From Flexivirga alba (GTDB lineage: Bacteria > Actinomycetota > Actinomycetes > Actinomycetales > Dermatophilaceae), in assembly GCF_042661025.1 (NCBI RefSeq), contig NZ_JBHSWH010000001.1:4402001-4466000 (forward strand): a stretch of 64,000 nucleotides of DNA, read 5' to 3'. Positions 47,937 through 57,555 of this stretch are shown in pieces. The number at the start of each line of letters is the position of its first letter. Position 1 is the stretch's first letter. The notes under the pieces were generated by a model, which worked only from the letters and a program-made list of their open reading frames with translations, was not told where the DNA came from and did not search any database. A program made the translations under genes and the position numbers.

Positions 47937-49349
47937 TCAGCCGCGCGCGGCCACCAGTCGCTTCGTGGACTGGCTGAGCGGCGTCTGTTGCAACGGCACC
48001 GTGGCGAGTAGGGCTGCGTTGTCGCGCCGCCCACCGATCGTCAGGGTGGCGTGCACCTGACCGCCTCGCGCGGGTCGCACCCACACCGCCACAGCACCCT
48101 CGACGCCGACCACAATCGGCCGATCTGCAGGAACCTCAACAGTTTTGGTGTCGGTGCCGGACGCTGTCACCGTCACGACGTCGGCCTTGGTCCGCGTCGG
48201 CGCGGTCAGCATGAGCGCCGTCGAGCTGCCCGGTATGCCGACCGGCACCGCAATGCCTGCAGGACCATTGGCGGCTGCCACGGCCGGTGACCACGCCAGG
48301 TCGGTCGTGCCGGAGCTCGCGGTGCGACTCATCGCCGCAGCGGCGACCGGGACGTCGCCGGTGACCTGCACGTCATAGCTGCCGGTCGGGAGGCCGGTCA
48401 GTGGCACGGCTCCCGACGTCCCGGCAGGGATCGTCGAGACCTTGTCGAACGCAACCTCGCCGGAGGGGCTGATGGCACGCACCCGAACGATCCCCTCAGC
48501 CTTGCCGGGCACTGCTACCCGAACCTCGGGAGCTGCACTGGTCGCCGAGACCCCAGGAATGTCAAGCTCTTTCGCCGGTATGACGGGCGAGCTGGTCGTG
48601 TCTTCACCGACCGGCGTCTCACCGTCCAGCCAGGAGTCGGTCAATGATGCCGACACGCCTGCGCCAGTTGCGGTGAGATGTATGGCGGCGGACGCCAGCG
48701 ACGAGCCGAAGTCGCCCAGCACCAGGGTCTTGCGCTCGCCCGGTGCGAGGACCGTGCCCGTGACCGTCGCGGCCGCATCGACCCCGCCGGTGCCGACCAC
48801 GGTTGCGTTGACGGTCGTCGCGGTGGCTCCGGTGTTGACCAGAACGAGGCGGGCGACCCGCCCTTTGGCGTCGCCGCCTCCGAAGTACCAACCGTCCTGG
48901 ACGGGCGAGCCGCACGGAGCGACGGCAAGCCCTCGCGCCGTCACGCTGTGGTCGACTTGGGTCTGCGTGGCGACGAGCCCGGTGGCCAGTCCGCCCTTGC
49001 CGACGACTGTGCTCGCGACCCCGGCCGGCAATGCGGCGTCAGTGGCTGCGCCTCGTGCCAGGTGAAGCTGCTGGGTGTCCTTGCCCGTCAGAGTGACCGA
49101 CCCACCGGACGCCGGCGAGACCAGCCAACCGGTGGGGGCGGACGCGACCTGCACCTGCCCGGCCGACTCGGCTCCGGTGCACGACAGCGAAACGTCGCTC
49201 AGGGCGCTGGATGTGGTGTCTGCCGCGACCTGCCGCACGTCGGCAGGTCGACTCGCATCAGCGGTGTCGGTCACCTGGGTCGCTCCCCATACGAGACCGG
49301 TACCGGCAGCAACCGCGACTGTCGCGCGAACGACTCCGAAGACCTTCAC
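47937..49349 (-). CDS. DUF5719 family cell-surface protein
   Basis: 470 residues from GTG 49349, with GGAGGA six to seven bases upstream; the frame stays open upstream only because of high GC. One N-terminal membrane anchor or signal segment (about 6-26), then long beta-rich repeats (VARLVLVNTGATATTVNATV, GVSASLTDSWLDGETPVGED, PTGSYDVQVTGDVPVAAAAM) typical of DUF5719. Its start overlaps the stop of the large membrane glycosyltransferase (GTGA). This pair is found together in actinobacteria, which points to a shared role at the cell surface. Function unknown. Confidence 0.8.
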   Translation of the reverse strand: MKVFGVVRATVAVAAGTGLVWGATQVTDTADASRPADVRQVAADTTSSALSDVSLSCTGAESAGQVQVASAPTGWLVSPASGGSVTLTGKDTQQLHLARGAATDAALPAGVASTVVGKGGLATGLVATQTQVDHSVTARGLAVAPCGSPVQDGWYFGGGDAKGRVARLVLVNTGATATTVNATVVGTGGVDAAATVTGTVLAPGERKTLVLGDFGSSLASAAIHLTATGAGVSASLTDSWLDGETPVGEDTTSSPVIPAKELDIPGVSATSAAPEVRVAVPGKAEGIVRVRAISPSGEVAFDKVSTIPAGTSGAVPLTGLPTGSYDVQVTGDVPVAAAAMSRTASSGTTDLAWSPAVAAANGPAGIAVPVGIPGSSTALMLTAPTRTKADVVTVTASGTDTKTVEVPADRPIVVGVEGAVAVWVRPARGGQVHATLTIGGRRDNAALLATVPLQQTPLSQSTKRLVAARG

Positions 49350-52300
49350 AGCGTCCTCCGTGAACGACGGTTGCCGAACGGAATTGCCAGGAACAGCAAC
49401 AGTCCGGTGAAGATCCCCTGACCAAGCGTGACGGCTGAGTGTTGTATGCCGGGATCGATCGACAGGCGCCCACCGGAAGCAGGCATCGGATAGGAGAGCC
49501 TGCCGTCGGTCACGACCGGCTGCACCCGATGCCCGTCGATCGTGACGGTGCCGTGGTTGCGCCAACCGACGCCCTCGGCAATGACCAGGTCGCGGCCGGC
49601 AGGACCTGCCGGGATGCTGGTGCGTGACCGGGCATGCGCGACCGTCGACGGCACGGCGTCGATCGCTTGGCCGTTCTGCTCCAGCCAAACTCGGCTGCTG
49701 GCCACCACCACGGCGCCGCCGTCGGCGATCGCTGGGTCGACGCGCCATACCGCTGCGCGGGATGCACGGGAGATCTGGGTCAGCCCGGCCACGCTCTGCA
49801 ACCGGTCGGTGATCGCCGAGCGAGAACCGGGTCCGTCGACGATGACGAATCCGACGGCGAGCGCCCGAAATTGTCCGGTGGCCGCGTCGGCTTGATCGGG
49901 TTGCAGCAATGCGGTCGCAGCCTGGGCGGTTTGGGTGCCTCCGCTCGGCACGGGCTGCCGCAGCCCGGTCGCCGGAAGGCCGGTCTCGCGACCGGTCAAC
50001 TGGTAGGTGATTGTCCCGGAGTCCGAGATGGTCAGTCTCAGCAGTCGAACGGCGCTCGGACCGGTCAGCTGCGCGGACACGACGCTCGGAATCCCCGAGG
50101 GGTGGGCCGCAGGGACGCCGTGGGCTGGCCCTGCCATGCGGCGAGGCCGGCGATGCCCGCGAAGACGACGCACGCGGCGGCCGTGACGCCCACCGCCAGC
50201 CGGTGCGCGAGTTGGGGAGCGCGCGCGGAGCGCTCGGCGAGCAGGCCACGCAATCCGACCAGTCCAGCCGCGATCAGTGCTGCGGCGAAGACGTCGAGCC
50301 CGAGACCCGCCCAGGGCGTGCGCACACCGTCGGACCACTGCACGAGGTGTAGGTGTCCGGCGGCCAGGCCGGCAGCCAGGCCGAGCAGCCCGACCAGCGC
50401 GAGCCCGGTCGATGCCTTGCCGAAGCCGGACCGAACCAGGCCGGCGACTCCGAGCACGAGCACCGGGACGCTCGCCCAGACGGTGTAGGAACCGGGACCG
50501 GCGGGGTGCAGGAGCAGTAGGTGCCACGCCGGAGTCGTGTGCAGGGTGTCGAGACCGCCCGGACCGGCCAGCACCGCTCGCCAGTCACCGAACAGCGCCC
50601 GGGTCCACCAGCCGAGCACGACCCACGGCAGCACCGCGACGGCCAGGCCGCGCAGCCGCGCCCAGCCGGGACCGATGACGACAACGCCCAGGGCCACCAG
50701 CGAGATCACGATCAGCAACGCCGGGGCGAACGAGCCGATGACCGCGGCGACCAGCACGGTGCCGCAGGTGACCGGGACACTGGCCCGTCGGCGACCGATC
50801 TCGAACGCACCGGCCAGCGCGAAGGGAAAGAGAATGTGCGCCACCACGGGTCCCAGCCGACCGGCAGCGACCGCGGTGGTGAGCGTGGGCAACGTCGCCC
50901 ACGCGAGTGCCGCGGCTGCGCGCGGCCAGCGCGCGTGGGTGGCGATACGGCCGGCCCGATAGGCGACCAGCCCGGACAGCGGCATGGCCAGCACCAGCAG
51001 CCAGGTGACGACGGCAGCGGCGGAGGCGGCACCGTGGACGCCGGGGATCTGCTGCGCGGCCCAGGCCAGCGGGGCCAGCACTACGAGGTATGGCGTAGCG
51101 GATCCCGCCTCACCAAGGCCCGGACCGGTCCAGGCGTCACGCCACATCCGCCATACGCCAGAGGCATCGGTGGTGAACGGTTGCAGCGCACCGCCGGTCA
51201 GCCCGTTGCCGGTGCCGCGGATCGCTCCACCGGTGATGAGGTCACGCCAGCAGACCCCGGCGGCGACCAGCAGCACGAGCACGACCCACAGGCCGGGGTT
51301 GCGCAGCACGCCGGTGCGGCCGGCGATGGGCGCGGGCATCGACTCGGCGTCGCGGGAGACCGGCCCGGTCTCGACGGGCTCGGTGGCGGGTATGTCGCGA
51401 CGGGTCGCCTCGGGCGTGATCGCGTCGCCGATCGTTGCGACAGCGTGCTCCATGGCGCCGCGCCACGGCACGAAGATGGTGCTCAGGTTGCGGCGCCTGG
51501 TGCTGGCCCGGCCGATGAACCGCCACCGGGCGCCGACGATCCGGATGAGACCGAACGGCGCTGTCGCTTGCGCGAACTCGGCCAGCGAGCGCCGGGGACG
51601 CTTGAGCAACAGCATCAGCACGCCGAGGAAGGCGCTGCTGAGGAAGACCCACAGGGCCATGAACGGCAGGCCGAGCAGCGAACAACGAGCGAGCGCGACC
51701 TGACGGTGGCTGCGCAGGGTGCGAGGGCTGCGCGGAGCCGGGCGATCGACGTCACTGTCCTTGCCGACCAGGTCCTGGTGGGCTCGGGCGCTGGGGACGA
51801 CGATGACCTGGCGGCCGACGAGGTGGGCGCGCCAGGAGACGTCGAGCCCGTCACCGTCGCCATCGAAGGCGGGGTCGAATCCACCGAGGCTGAGGTAGAC
51901 GTCGCGGCGGATCAGCATGCCGGCACTGCTGACGCCGAGCACGTCGCGGCGATCGTCGTGCTGACCCTGGTCCGGCTCACCCTGCATGCGCGAACCGACG
52001 TGCCGACCGGTGCGGGTCAGGTCGATGCCGACATTGACCAGCCGGGTCGGGTCGTCGCTGTCGAGCACCTTGCAGCCGGCGATGCCGATGCGGTCGCTGC
52101 CGGCGACGACGGTGCTGAGCTCGGCAAGCGCCTCAGGATCGGGGGCGGTGTCCTCGTGCAGCAGCCAGAGCCACTCGTCGCGATCGCGGGGGCGAACCGG
52201 TCGTTTACGGGCGCGACGACGCGGGCGCAGGGCGACCACGGCGTCCTCACCCGGGTCGGGCAGCGCGGTGACTGCGGTGTCCACGATCTCGGCGAACGGG

Positions 52301-52539
52301 GTGCCCGCAGGAACGGTCACCACGGAAAGCGCCCAGCCGGCGTCGCCGATCGCGGGGTTCTCCGCGAGCATCCCAGGCAGGTCACGCCCCTGGGTCGCGT
52401 CGATGACGATCAGCCGATCCGGCAGGCGGGAGGAGGCGACCAGTGCCTGCAGCGTCTCGACGAGTCGTGGGTGATCACTGTGCTGCACCACGAGCAGCGC
52501 GGTGACAGCAAGCTCAACGGGGTCATCGTCGGTCGCCAA
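49346..52539 (-). CDS. Large GT2 glycosyltransferase with multi-pass C-terminal part (apparent frameshift)
   Basis: About 1,064 residues after correction. The N-terminal third is a GT2 domain: TALLVVQHSDHPRLVETLQA, WLWLLHEDTAPDP, SSAGMLIRRDVYLSLGGFDP. The middle and C-terminal parts hold a dozen or more membrane segments (from WVVLVLLVAAGVCW on), then an extracytoplasmic tail rich in beta strands and a last membrane segment (GIFTGLLLFLAIPFGN). The frame changes at about 50090-50130; one missing base joins WQGQPTASLRP to HPSGIPSVVSAQLTG. TTG 52539 is a guess for the start; the open frame extends into whiB. Likely builds or exports a surface glycan. Confidence 0.82.
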
Positions 52540-52595
52540 GGGCCCGGCGCTGATCAGCTCGGCTGCGTGCCGGGTGGGCTGGGCTTGTGCTGTGG

Positions 52596-52877
52596 TCAGA
52601 CTGCCCGCTTCTTCAGCTTGCGACGCTCTCGCTCGGACAAACCGCCCCAGATTCCGAAGCGTTCGTCGTGTGCGAGGGCGTATTCGAGGCACTCGGACTT
52701 GACGTCGCACCCGATGCAGACCTTCTTGGCCTCACGAGTGGACCCGCCCTTTTCAGGGAAGAACGCTTCGGGGTCGGTCTGTGCGCACAGCGCACGTTCC
52801 TGCCACGAAAGCGCCGTCTCTTCTTCTTCTTGCTCGAGCCCCTCGTGCAAGAGGGTCAAAACTGTGAACTCCTGCAC
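52596..52877 (-). CDS. whiB2: WhiB-family iron-sulfur transcription regulator (WhiB2/WhmD-like)
   Basis: 93 residues from GTG 52877, preceded by GGAGGAGGA. Four Cys (31, 54, 57, 63) bind a 4Fe-4S cluster; GIWGG at 75-79 and the basic tail RRKLKKRAV contact sigma factor and DNA. WhiB2 controls septation and cell division genes. The subfamily call rests on TDPEAFFPEKGGSTREAKKV and on position next to fbiA, as in mycobacteria (whiB2-fbiA). Confidence 0.9.
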   Translation of the reverse strand: MQEFTVLTLLHEGLEQEEEETALSWQERALCAQTDPEAFFPEKGGSTREAKKVCIGCDVKSECLEYALAHDERFGIWGGLSERERRKLKKRAV

Positions 52878-52915
52878 GGCTCCTCCTCCGTTGTCGGTAC
52901 AACCTGACGGAGCTA

Positions 52916-52944
52916 ATTACACGCGTGTCATTCCGATACGTCAA
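52916..52944 (-). promoter_or_regulatory. Predicted whiB promoter with overlapping palindrome
   Basis: On the minus strand, TTGACG (52939-52944) and TGTAAT (52916-52921) are spaced by 17 bases, a good sigma-70-type promoter, about 40 bases upstream of the whiB start. The palindrome ACACGCGTGT (52919-52928) overlaps the -10 and spacer and could be an operator. Confidence 0.6.
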
Positions 52945-53048
52945 GCCCGCAAGTGTGCTAACTATCGTTCGCAGACTTCCGCAGCGGCAACGCTTTTCGT
53001 CGCTCGGGCGGCCGCGTCAGCCCGAGCCGAGCGTGCGACCATTGGTCA

Positions 53049-54020
53049 ATGCGCATCACCGCTCTCGCTGGAGGTGTCGGCGGAGCCCGATTCCTGCGCG
53101 GCCTCCTGCACCACCTGTCCGGCCGGTCCGACGGCCCGCACTCCGTGACCGTCATCGGGAACACCGGCGACGACATCACACTCTTCGGCCTGCGGGTGTG
53201 CCCGGACCTCGACACGCTCCTCTACACACTGGGCGGCGGCGTGCACGAGTCCCAGGGCTGGGGCCGCGCCGACGAGACCTTCGCCGTGCAGGGCGAGCTC
53301 GCGGCATACGGAGCACAGCCACAGTGGTTCGGTCTCGGCGATCGCGACTTCGGCACGCACATCGCCCGCAGCCAGTGGCTCGGCCAAGGTATGACGCTCA
53401 GTGCCGTCGTCGAACGCCTGGCGCAGCGCTGGAAGCTGCCGGAGCAGGGCGTGACCCTGCTGCCGATGACCGACACTCCCGTCGAGACGCATGTCGTGAT
53501 CGAGGACGAGGACGGCTCCGAGCGCGCGATCCACTTCCAGCAGTGGTGGGTGCAGCACCAGGCACAGTTGCCTGCCAAGCGGTTCGTGGTTGCGGGCCTC
53601 AATCAGGCCGCCGCCGCACCGGGCGTGCTCGACGCGATCCGCACCGCCGACCTGGTGCTGCTGCCGCCGAGCAACCCGGTCGTCTCGATCGGCATCATCC
53701 TCTCGGTGCCGGGCGTGCGCGATGCGATGCGCGGCACCACGGCTCCGGTCGTCGGCGTCAGCCCGCTCGTCGGCGGCGCCCCCGTGCGTGGTCACGCGGA
53801 CGCGTGCCTGTCCGCCATAGGTGTTCCCGTCACCCCCGACGGCGTCGCCGGCCTGTATGCCGACTTCCTCGACGGATGGCTGGTCGACAAGGCCGACGAG
53901 GCATCGATGACCGGCACCGAGCCGGCCATCCGGGCGATCCCATTGCTGATGACCGACATCGACGCCACGGCCGAAATGGCTTCGGAGGCAATCGAACTCG
54001 GCCTTTCGCTGCGTCGATGA
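53049..54020 (+). CDS. fbiA: 2-phospho-L-lactate / phosphoenolpyruvate transferase for F420
   Basis: 323 residues. Joins the phosphoenolpyruvyl (or lactyl) group to Fo in coenzyme F420 synthesis. Family signs: ITALAGGVGGARFLRGLL at the start, VIGNTGDDITLFGLRVCPDL (GNxxDD), RADETFAVQGELAAYG, and VSPLVGGAPVRG. Length matches CofD/FbiA. It is followed 10 bases later by fbiB and is divergent from whiB2, a conserved order in actinobacteria. Confidence 0.94.
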   Translation: MRITALAGGVGGARFLRGLLHHLSGRSDGPHSVTVIGNTGDDITLFGLRVCPDLDTLLYTLGGGVHESQGWGRADETFAVQGELAAYGAQPQWFGLGDRDFGTHIARSQWLGQGMTLSAVVERLAQRWKLPEQGVTLLPMTDTPVETHVVIEDEDGSERAIHFQQWWVQHQAQLPAKRFVVAGLNQAAAAPGVLDAIRTADLVLLPPSNPVVSIGIILSVPGVRDAMRGTTAPVVGVSPLVGGAPVRGHADACLSAIGVPVTPDGVAGLYADFLDGWLVDKADEASMTGTEPAIRAIPLLMTDIDATAEMASEAIELGLSLRR

Positions 54021-54030
54021 TCATGACCCG

Positions 54031-55077
54031 ATGATCACGATCCGCCCCGTCGGTTTCGACGTCGAGGTGACACCGGAGATCGATCTGCCGACAGTGCTCG
54101 CGGATCAACTGCGACCGGTCCTTGCCCCTGGCGACATCGTCGTCGTCACCAGCAAGATCGTCTCCAAGTGGCTCGGCCTGTATGCCGCCACCGGCGTCGA
54201 CCGTGCCGATCTTGTTCTGCAGCAGTCGCATTCGGTCGTCGCGGAGCGCGCGACCGCCGACAGCATCACCCGAGTCGTCCACGCGACCGCCGGACCGGTG
54301 ATGGCCGGAGCCGGGATCGACGCCTCCAACTCCGATGACGAGCGGCTGCTGCTCCTGCCCGACGATGCCGACTCGGTCGCCCGCCGATTGCGCGGCGACC
54401 TGGCCCGATCGCTATGCCGGACAACGGATTTCGCGGTTGTCCTGTCCGACACGTCTGGGCGTGCGTGGCGCGGCGGACTGACCGACTTCGCCCTCGGTGC
54501 GGCCGGGCTGCGCCCCATCGACGACCTCCGCGGGCGGGCGGACACCGCGGGGCGTGACCTGGCCGTCACCATCCGCAACATCGCCGACGAAGTGGCGTCC
54601 GCGGCCGATCTGGCGAAGGGCAAGGTCGACCGCGTGCCGGTCGCCGTGCTCTCCGGCCTGGATGCATTCGTCGACGTCGAGGACGGCCCCGGAGCAGCTG
54701 GTCTCGTTCGCACCGGACCGACCGACTGGTTCGGACTGGGTCGCGCCGAAGCCGTCCGGGCCGCGCTCGGCGTGGCACCTGGCACTCCCCTGGCCGCCGA
54801 GGTGGGCATCGAGTCCGTCCTCGACGAGACCTTGCCGGACCGCGTTGCGCGTGCTGTGCGGGTCGCCCTCGCCGACGGTGGCAATCCTGTCCAGGTCGAC
54901 CTGGCCGAGGTGGTCCACGGCGCTGGCGCCATACGCCTGCGGAGCACGGATCTCGTTGCGCTCGGCCGGTTTTGGGCGCGGCTGGAAGTTGCGTTGGCGG
55001 GTGAGCGGCTCAGCTGCTCGGCGCGTCGCGACGCTGCGGACGCGGTGAGGATCGAGGTCGCGGAACCGCAGGACTGA
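54031..55077 (+). CDS. fbiB: F420-0:gamma-glutamyl ligase, without nitroreductase domain
   Basis: 348 residues. The N-terminal ~245 residues are CofE: GDIVVVTSKIVSKWLGLY, a VLSDTSGRAWRGGLTDFALG metal/GTP region (20 residues), and VDRVPVAVLSGL. It adds glutamates to F420-0. Full FbiB in mycobacteria has ~450 residues with a C-terminal nitroreductase-like FMN domain that sets tail length and reduces dehydro-F420. Here only about 100 further residues follow and show no nitroreductase motif. The missing activity may be encoded elsewhere. Confidence 0.88.
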   Translation: MITIRPVGFDVEVTPEIDLPTVLADQLRPVLAPGDIVVVTSKIVSKWLGLYAATGVDRADLVLQQSHSVVAERATADSITRVVHATAGPVMAGAGIDASNSDDERLLLLPDDADSVARRLRGDLARSLCRTTDFAVVLSDTSGRAWRGGLTDFALGAAGLRPIDDLRGRADTAGRDLAVTIRNIADEVASAADLAKGKVDRVPVAVLSGLDAFVDVEDGPGAAGLVRTGPTDWFGLGRAEAVRAALGVAPGTPLAAEVGIESVLDETLPDRVARAVRVALADGGNPVQVDLAEVVHGAGAIRLRSTDLVALGRFWARLEVALAGERLSCSARRDAADAVRIEVAEPQD

Positions 55078-55082
55078 CGGGC

Positions 55083-55781
55083 TCAGCCGACCAGCTTCTC
55101 GATGCCGTCGAGGATGAGCCCGAGACCGAACCTGACGTCCTGATCACTCGGGAACGGTTCGTCATCCTCGAACACGCCGGCCGCGAGAGCCGTTGACACT
55201 GCAGGGTATTCGTCGGCGGTGACCACTGTGCTCAATGCGCGCGCCCAGCCGCTGCCGTCACCGTACTGCTGCGCCTGCGTGACCATGCTGCGAACGAAGC
55301 CGTCGACCACGAGCAACGCCGACGCAGCCGGTTGCGGGCCGAGGCCCGTACTCCCGATCACCTGCATCCCGCTGTCCATCCAGGCGATGGAGTTGGGGCC
55401 GGCCGGTGGCCCCTCGAAGTTGATCTCCAACACCCACGGGTGGGCACGCAGTTGTTTGAACTCGGCTCGGGCCCAATCGCCTACCTGCCGACGCCAGCCG
55501 GCCCGGGTAGATCGTGTCGGCGGCCGCCCGAGTGCCGTGTCCCCGGCGACAGCGACCAGGTCGCGATGGGAGTCAACATGGCGATAGAGCGCCATCGTCG
55601 TGAGCTTCAGCTTTCCGGCAACGGCCGCCATCGTGACTGCGTCAAGTCCACCTTCGTCCGCGAGTTCCATTGCAGTGGATGCGATCTCGTGGATCGTCAC
55701 GCTGGGCTTCGGTCCGCGCCGCGGCTTGTCGACCGCACCCCACAGCGCCCGCACTCCGCGGCTCAGCTCTGGCTCGTCCAT
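55083..55781 (-). CDS. TetR-family repressor (TetR_C_1 type)
   Basis: 232 residues from ATG 55781, with GGAG upstream; the longer frame starts within the operator region. The HTH lies at about 25-75 (VTIHEIASTAMELADEGGLD, AAVAGKLKLTTMALYRHVDS). The C-terminal ligand domain is of the TetR/TetR_C_1 class (VVDGFVRSMVTQAQQYG). It is divergent from the DHA2-type pump gene with about 113 bases between, holding an array of CTGTGT/ACACAG half sites, so it very likely represses the pump. Confidence 0.88.
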   Translation of the reverse strand: MDEPELSRGVRALWGAVDKPRRGPKPSVTIHEIASTAMELADEGGLDAVTMAAVAGKLKLTTMALYRHVDSHRDLVAVAGDTALGRPPTRSTRAGWRRQVGDWARAEFKQLRAHPWVLEINFEGPPAGPNSIAWMDSGMQVIGSTGLGPQPAASALLVVDGFVRSMVTQAQQYGDGSGWARALSTVVTADEYPAVSTALAAGVFEDDEPFPSDQDVRFGLGLILDGIEKLVG

Positions 55782-55820
55782 ACCCGACTCCGATGCGCTC
55801 GAGAAACAACTCTTTACATC

Positions 55821-55873
55821 GTACACAGTGATGGTTTACATTCTGTGTCTGTAATACACAGTATGTGTCGTAC
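55821..55873. promoter_or_regulatory. Operator array between tetR and the pump gene
   Basis: Four half sites of the same word: ACACAG (55823-55828), CTGTGT (55843-55848), ACACAG (55856-55861) and TGTGT (55864-55868). They make overlapping inverted repeats, the tightest being ACACA-GTA-TGTGT (55856-55868). The position between divergent tetR and pump genes fits a TetR operator. Confidence 0.65.
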
Positions 55874-55894
55874 GCATTTAATGAGGAGCGAACC

Positions 55895-57555
55895 ATGCAG
55901 ACAACACTTCCGGCCGCGACACGACAGCCGGGGCGCAAGGAGTGGCTGGCGTTTGCGGTGCTGGCCCTTCCCCTCCTGCTCGTCTCGATGGACGTGTCAG
56001 TGCTCTACTTCGCCGCACCTGGGATCAGCCGTGACCTGCACGCCTCACCCACCCAGCAGCTGTGGATCTTCGACATCTACGGCTTCGTGCTTGCCGGCGT
56101 CCTCATCACAATGGGCGCGGTCGCCGACCGGGTCGGTCCCCGACGGCTGCTCCTGATCGGCGCCGTGTGCTTCTCGGCGACGTCCTTGCTGGCTGCCTTC
56201 GCCGGCAGCGCGAACCAGCTGATCGCCGCCCGCGGCATCCTCGGGATCGCGGGCGCGACGCTCATGCCGTCGACGTTGTCCATGCTGCGCTCGCTGTTCC
56301 CCGACGAGCGGCAGCGCGGTCAGGCGATCGGTGCCTGGACCGGCATCATGACTGGTGGCGTCGGGCTCGGCCCGGTGTTGAGCGGCCTTCTGCTGCAACA
56401 CTTCTGGTGGGGTTCGGTCTTCCTGATCAACCTGCCCGCGATGGCCCTGCTCCTCGTCCTCGGACCGGTGCTGCTCCCCCGCGGAGACCAGCGTCCCGCG
56501 AAGCTGGACGTGCCCAGCGCGGTCCTCTCCTCGCCGGTGTGCTGCCGACGATCTTCGGCATCAAGCTGTGGGCAGCAGACGGTTTCGATGTGCGCTGGCC
56601 CGCCTGCATCGTCGTCGGTGTAGTGCTCCTCGCGGTGTTCGCGCACCGGCAGTTCCACCACGAGCACGCGATGCTGCCACCGGCCCTGTTGCGCAACCGC
56701 AGCTACTGCGCCGCGCTGGCCGGGAACATGGTCTGCACCTTCGCGCTCGTCGGCAACGCGGTGCTGCTGACGGCATACCTGCAGCTCGTGCTCGGCAACG
56801 GACCTCTGACGGCGGCCCTGTGGAGCATCGTGCCAACGGTCGGCGTGGCAGCAGTCGCACCGTTCGCGGCGCCCCTCGGTGTGCGGCTCGGCAAGCCGGT
56901 CGCCGCCGCGCTGGGGCTCCTGCTCGCCGCGTGCGGCTTCGGCATCCTGCTGACCATCGGGACGTCGTCGCTGTTGACCGCGCTCGTCGGGGGTGGCGTG
57001 CTCGCCGCGGGTCTGGTCGTCACCATGACGCTCGCCAGCGAGTTGGTCCTCGCGACTGTCGACGCGGGGCAGGCAGGCGTCGGGGCGTCGGTCTCCGAGG
57101 CGGCGAGTGAGCTGGGTGGCGCACTCGGGATCGCGGTCCTCGGCAGCATCGGCGCCGCCGGTTACCGGGCCCGTGCGCAAGCCGAGCTACCGCCATCGCT
57201 CACGAAGGGACCGGCAGGCAGCTCGCTGGCTGAGGCGGCCGGCTTCGCGGGTGGTCTTCCACGCACGATGGGCGATCAGGTGCTGGCGATCGCCCGTGGC
57301 TCCTTCGTCCACGGTATGCACCTGGCCGCAGTCGCGGGAGTCGTGCTCCTGGTCGTCACTGCGGCAAGTGCGTGGGTATGGCGAGCCGCGCTCCATGCCG
57401 GGGAGCGCCCAATCGCCCTGCCATCACCAGGTATTGGACGCGATAGCGGTGCCCGGCATACGGGCGCAGCAGCTGCTCCAGACCTACGTCATCGACAGCC
57501 GCACCGGTCAGCGCGTGACCAATGTCCTTGGCCACATGATAGTCGCCGTAGCTGA
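55895..57555 (+). CDS. DHA2-type MFS efflux pump (apparent frameshift)
   Basis: ATG 55895 with GAGGAGCG upstream. About 14 membrane segments; motif A GAVADRVGPRRLLLIGAVCF, antiporter motif TGIMTGGVGLGPVLSGLLLQ. The frame breaks at about 56526-56540; one added C in CTCTCC(C)TCGCC joins PSAVLS to LAGVLPTIFGIKLW. Members export dyes, antiseptics or antibiotics (SmvA, QacA-like). The C-terminal frame runs to 57555, overlapping the convergent glycosylase gene by 200 bases; its natural end is probably nearer 57400, so a second error is possible. Confidence 0.83.
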
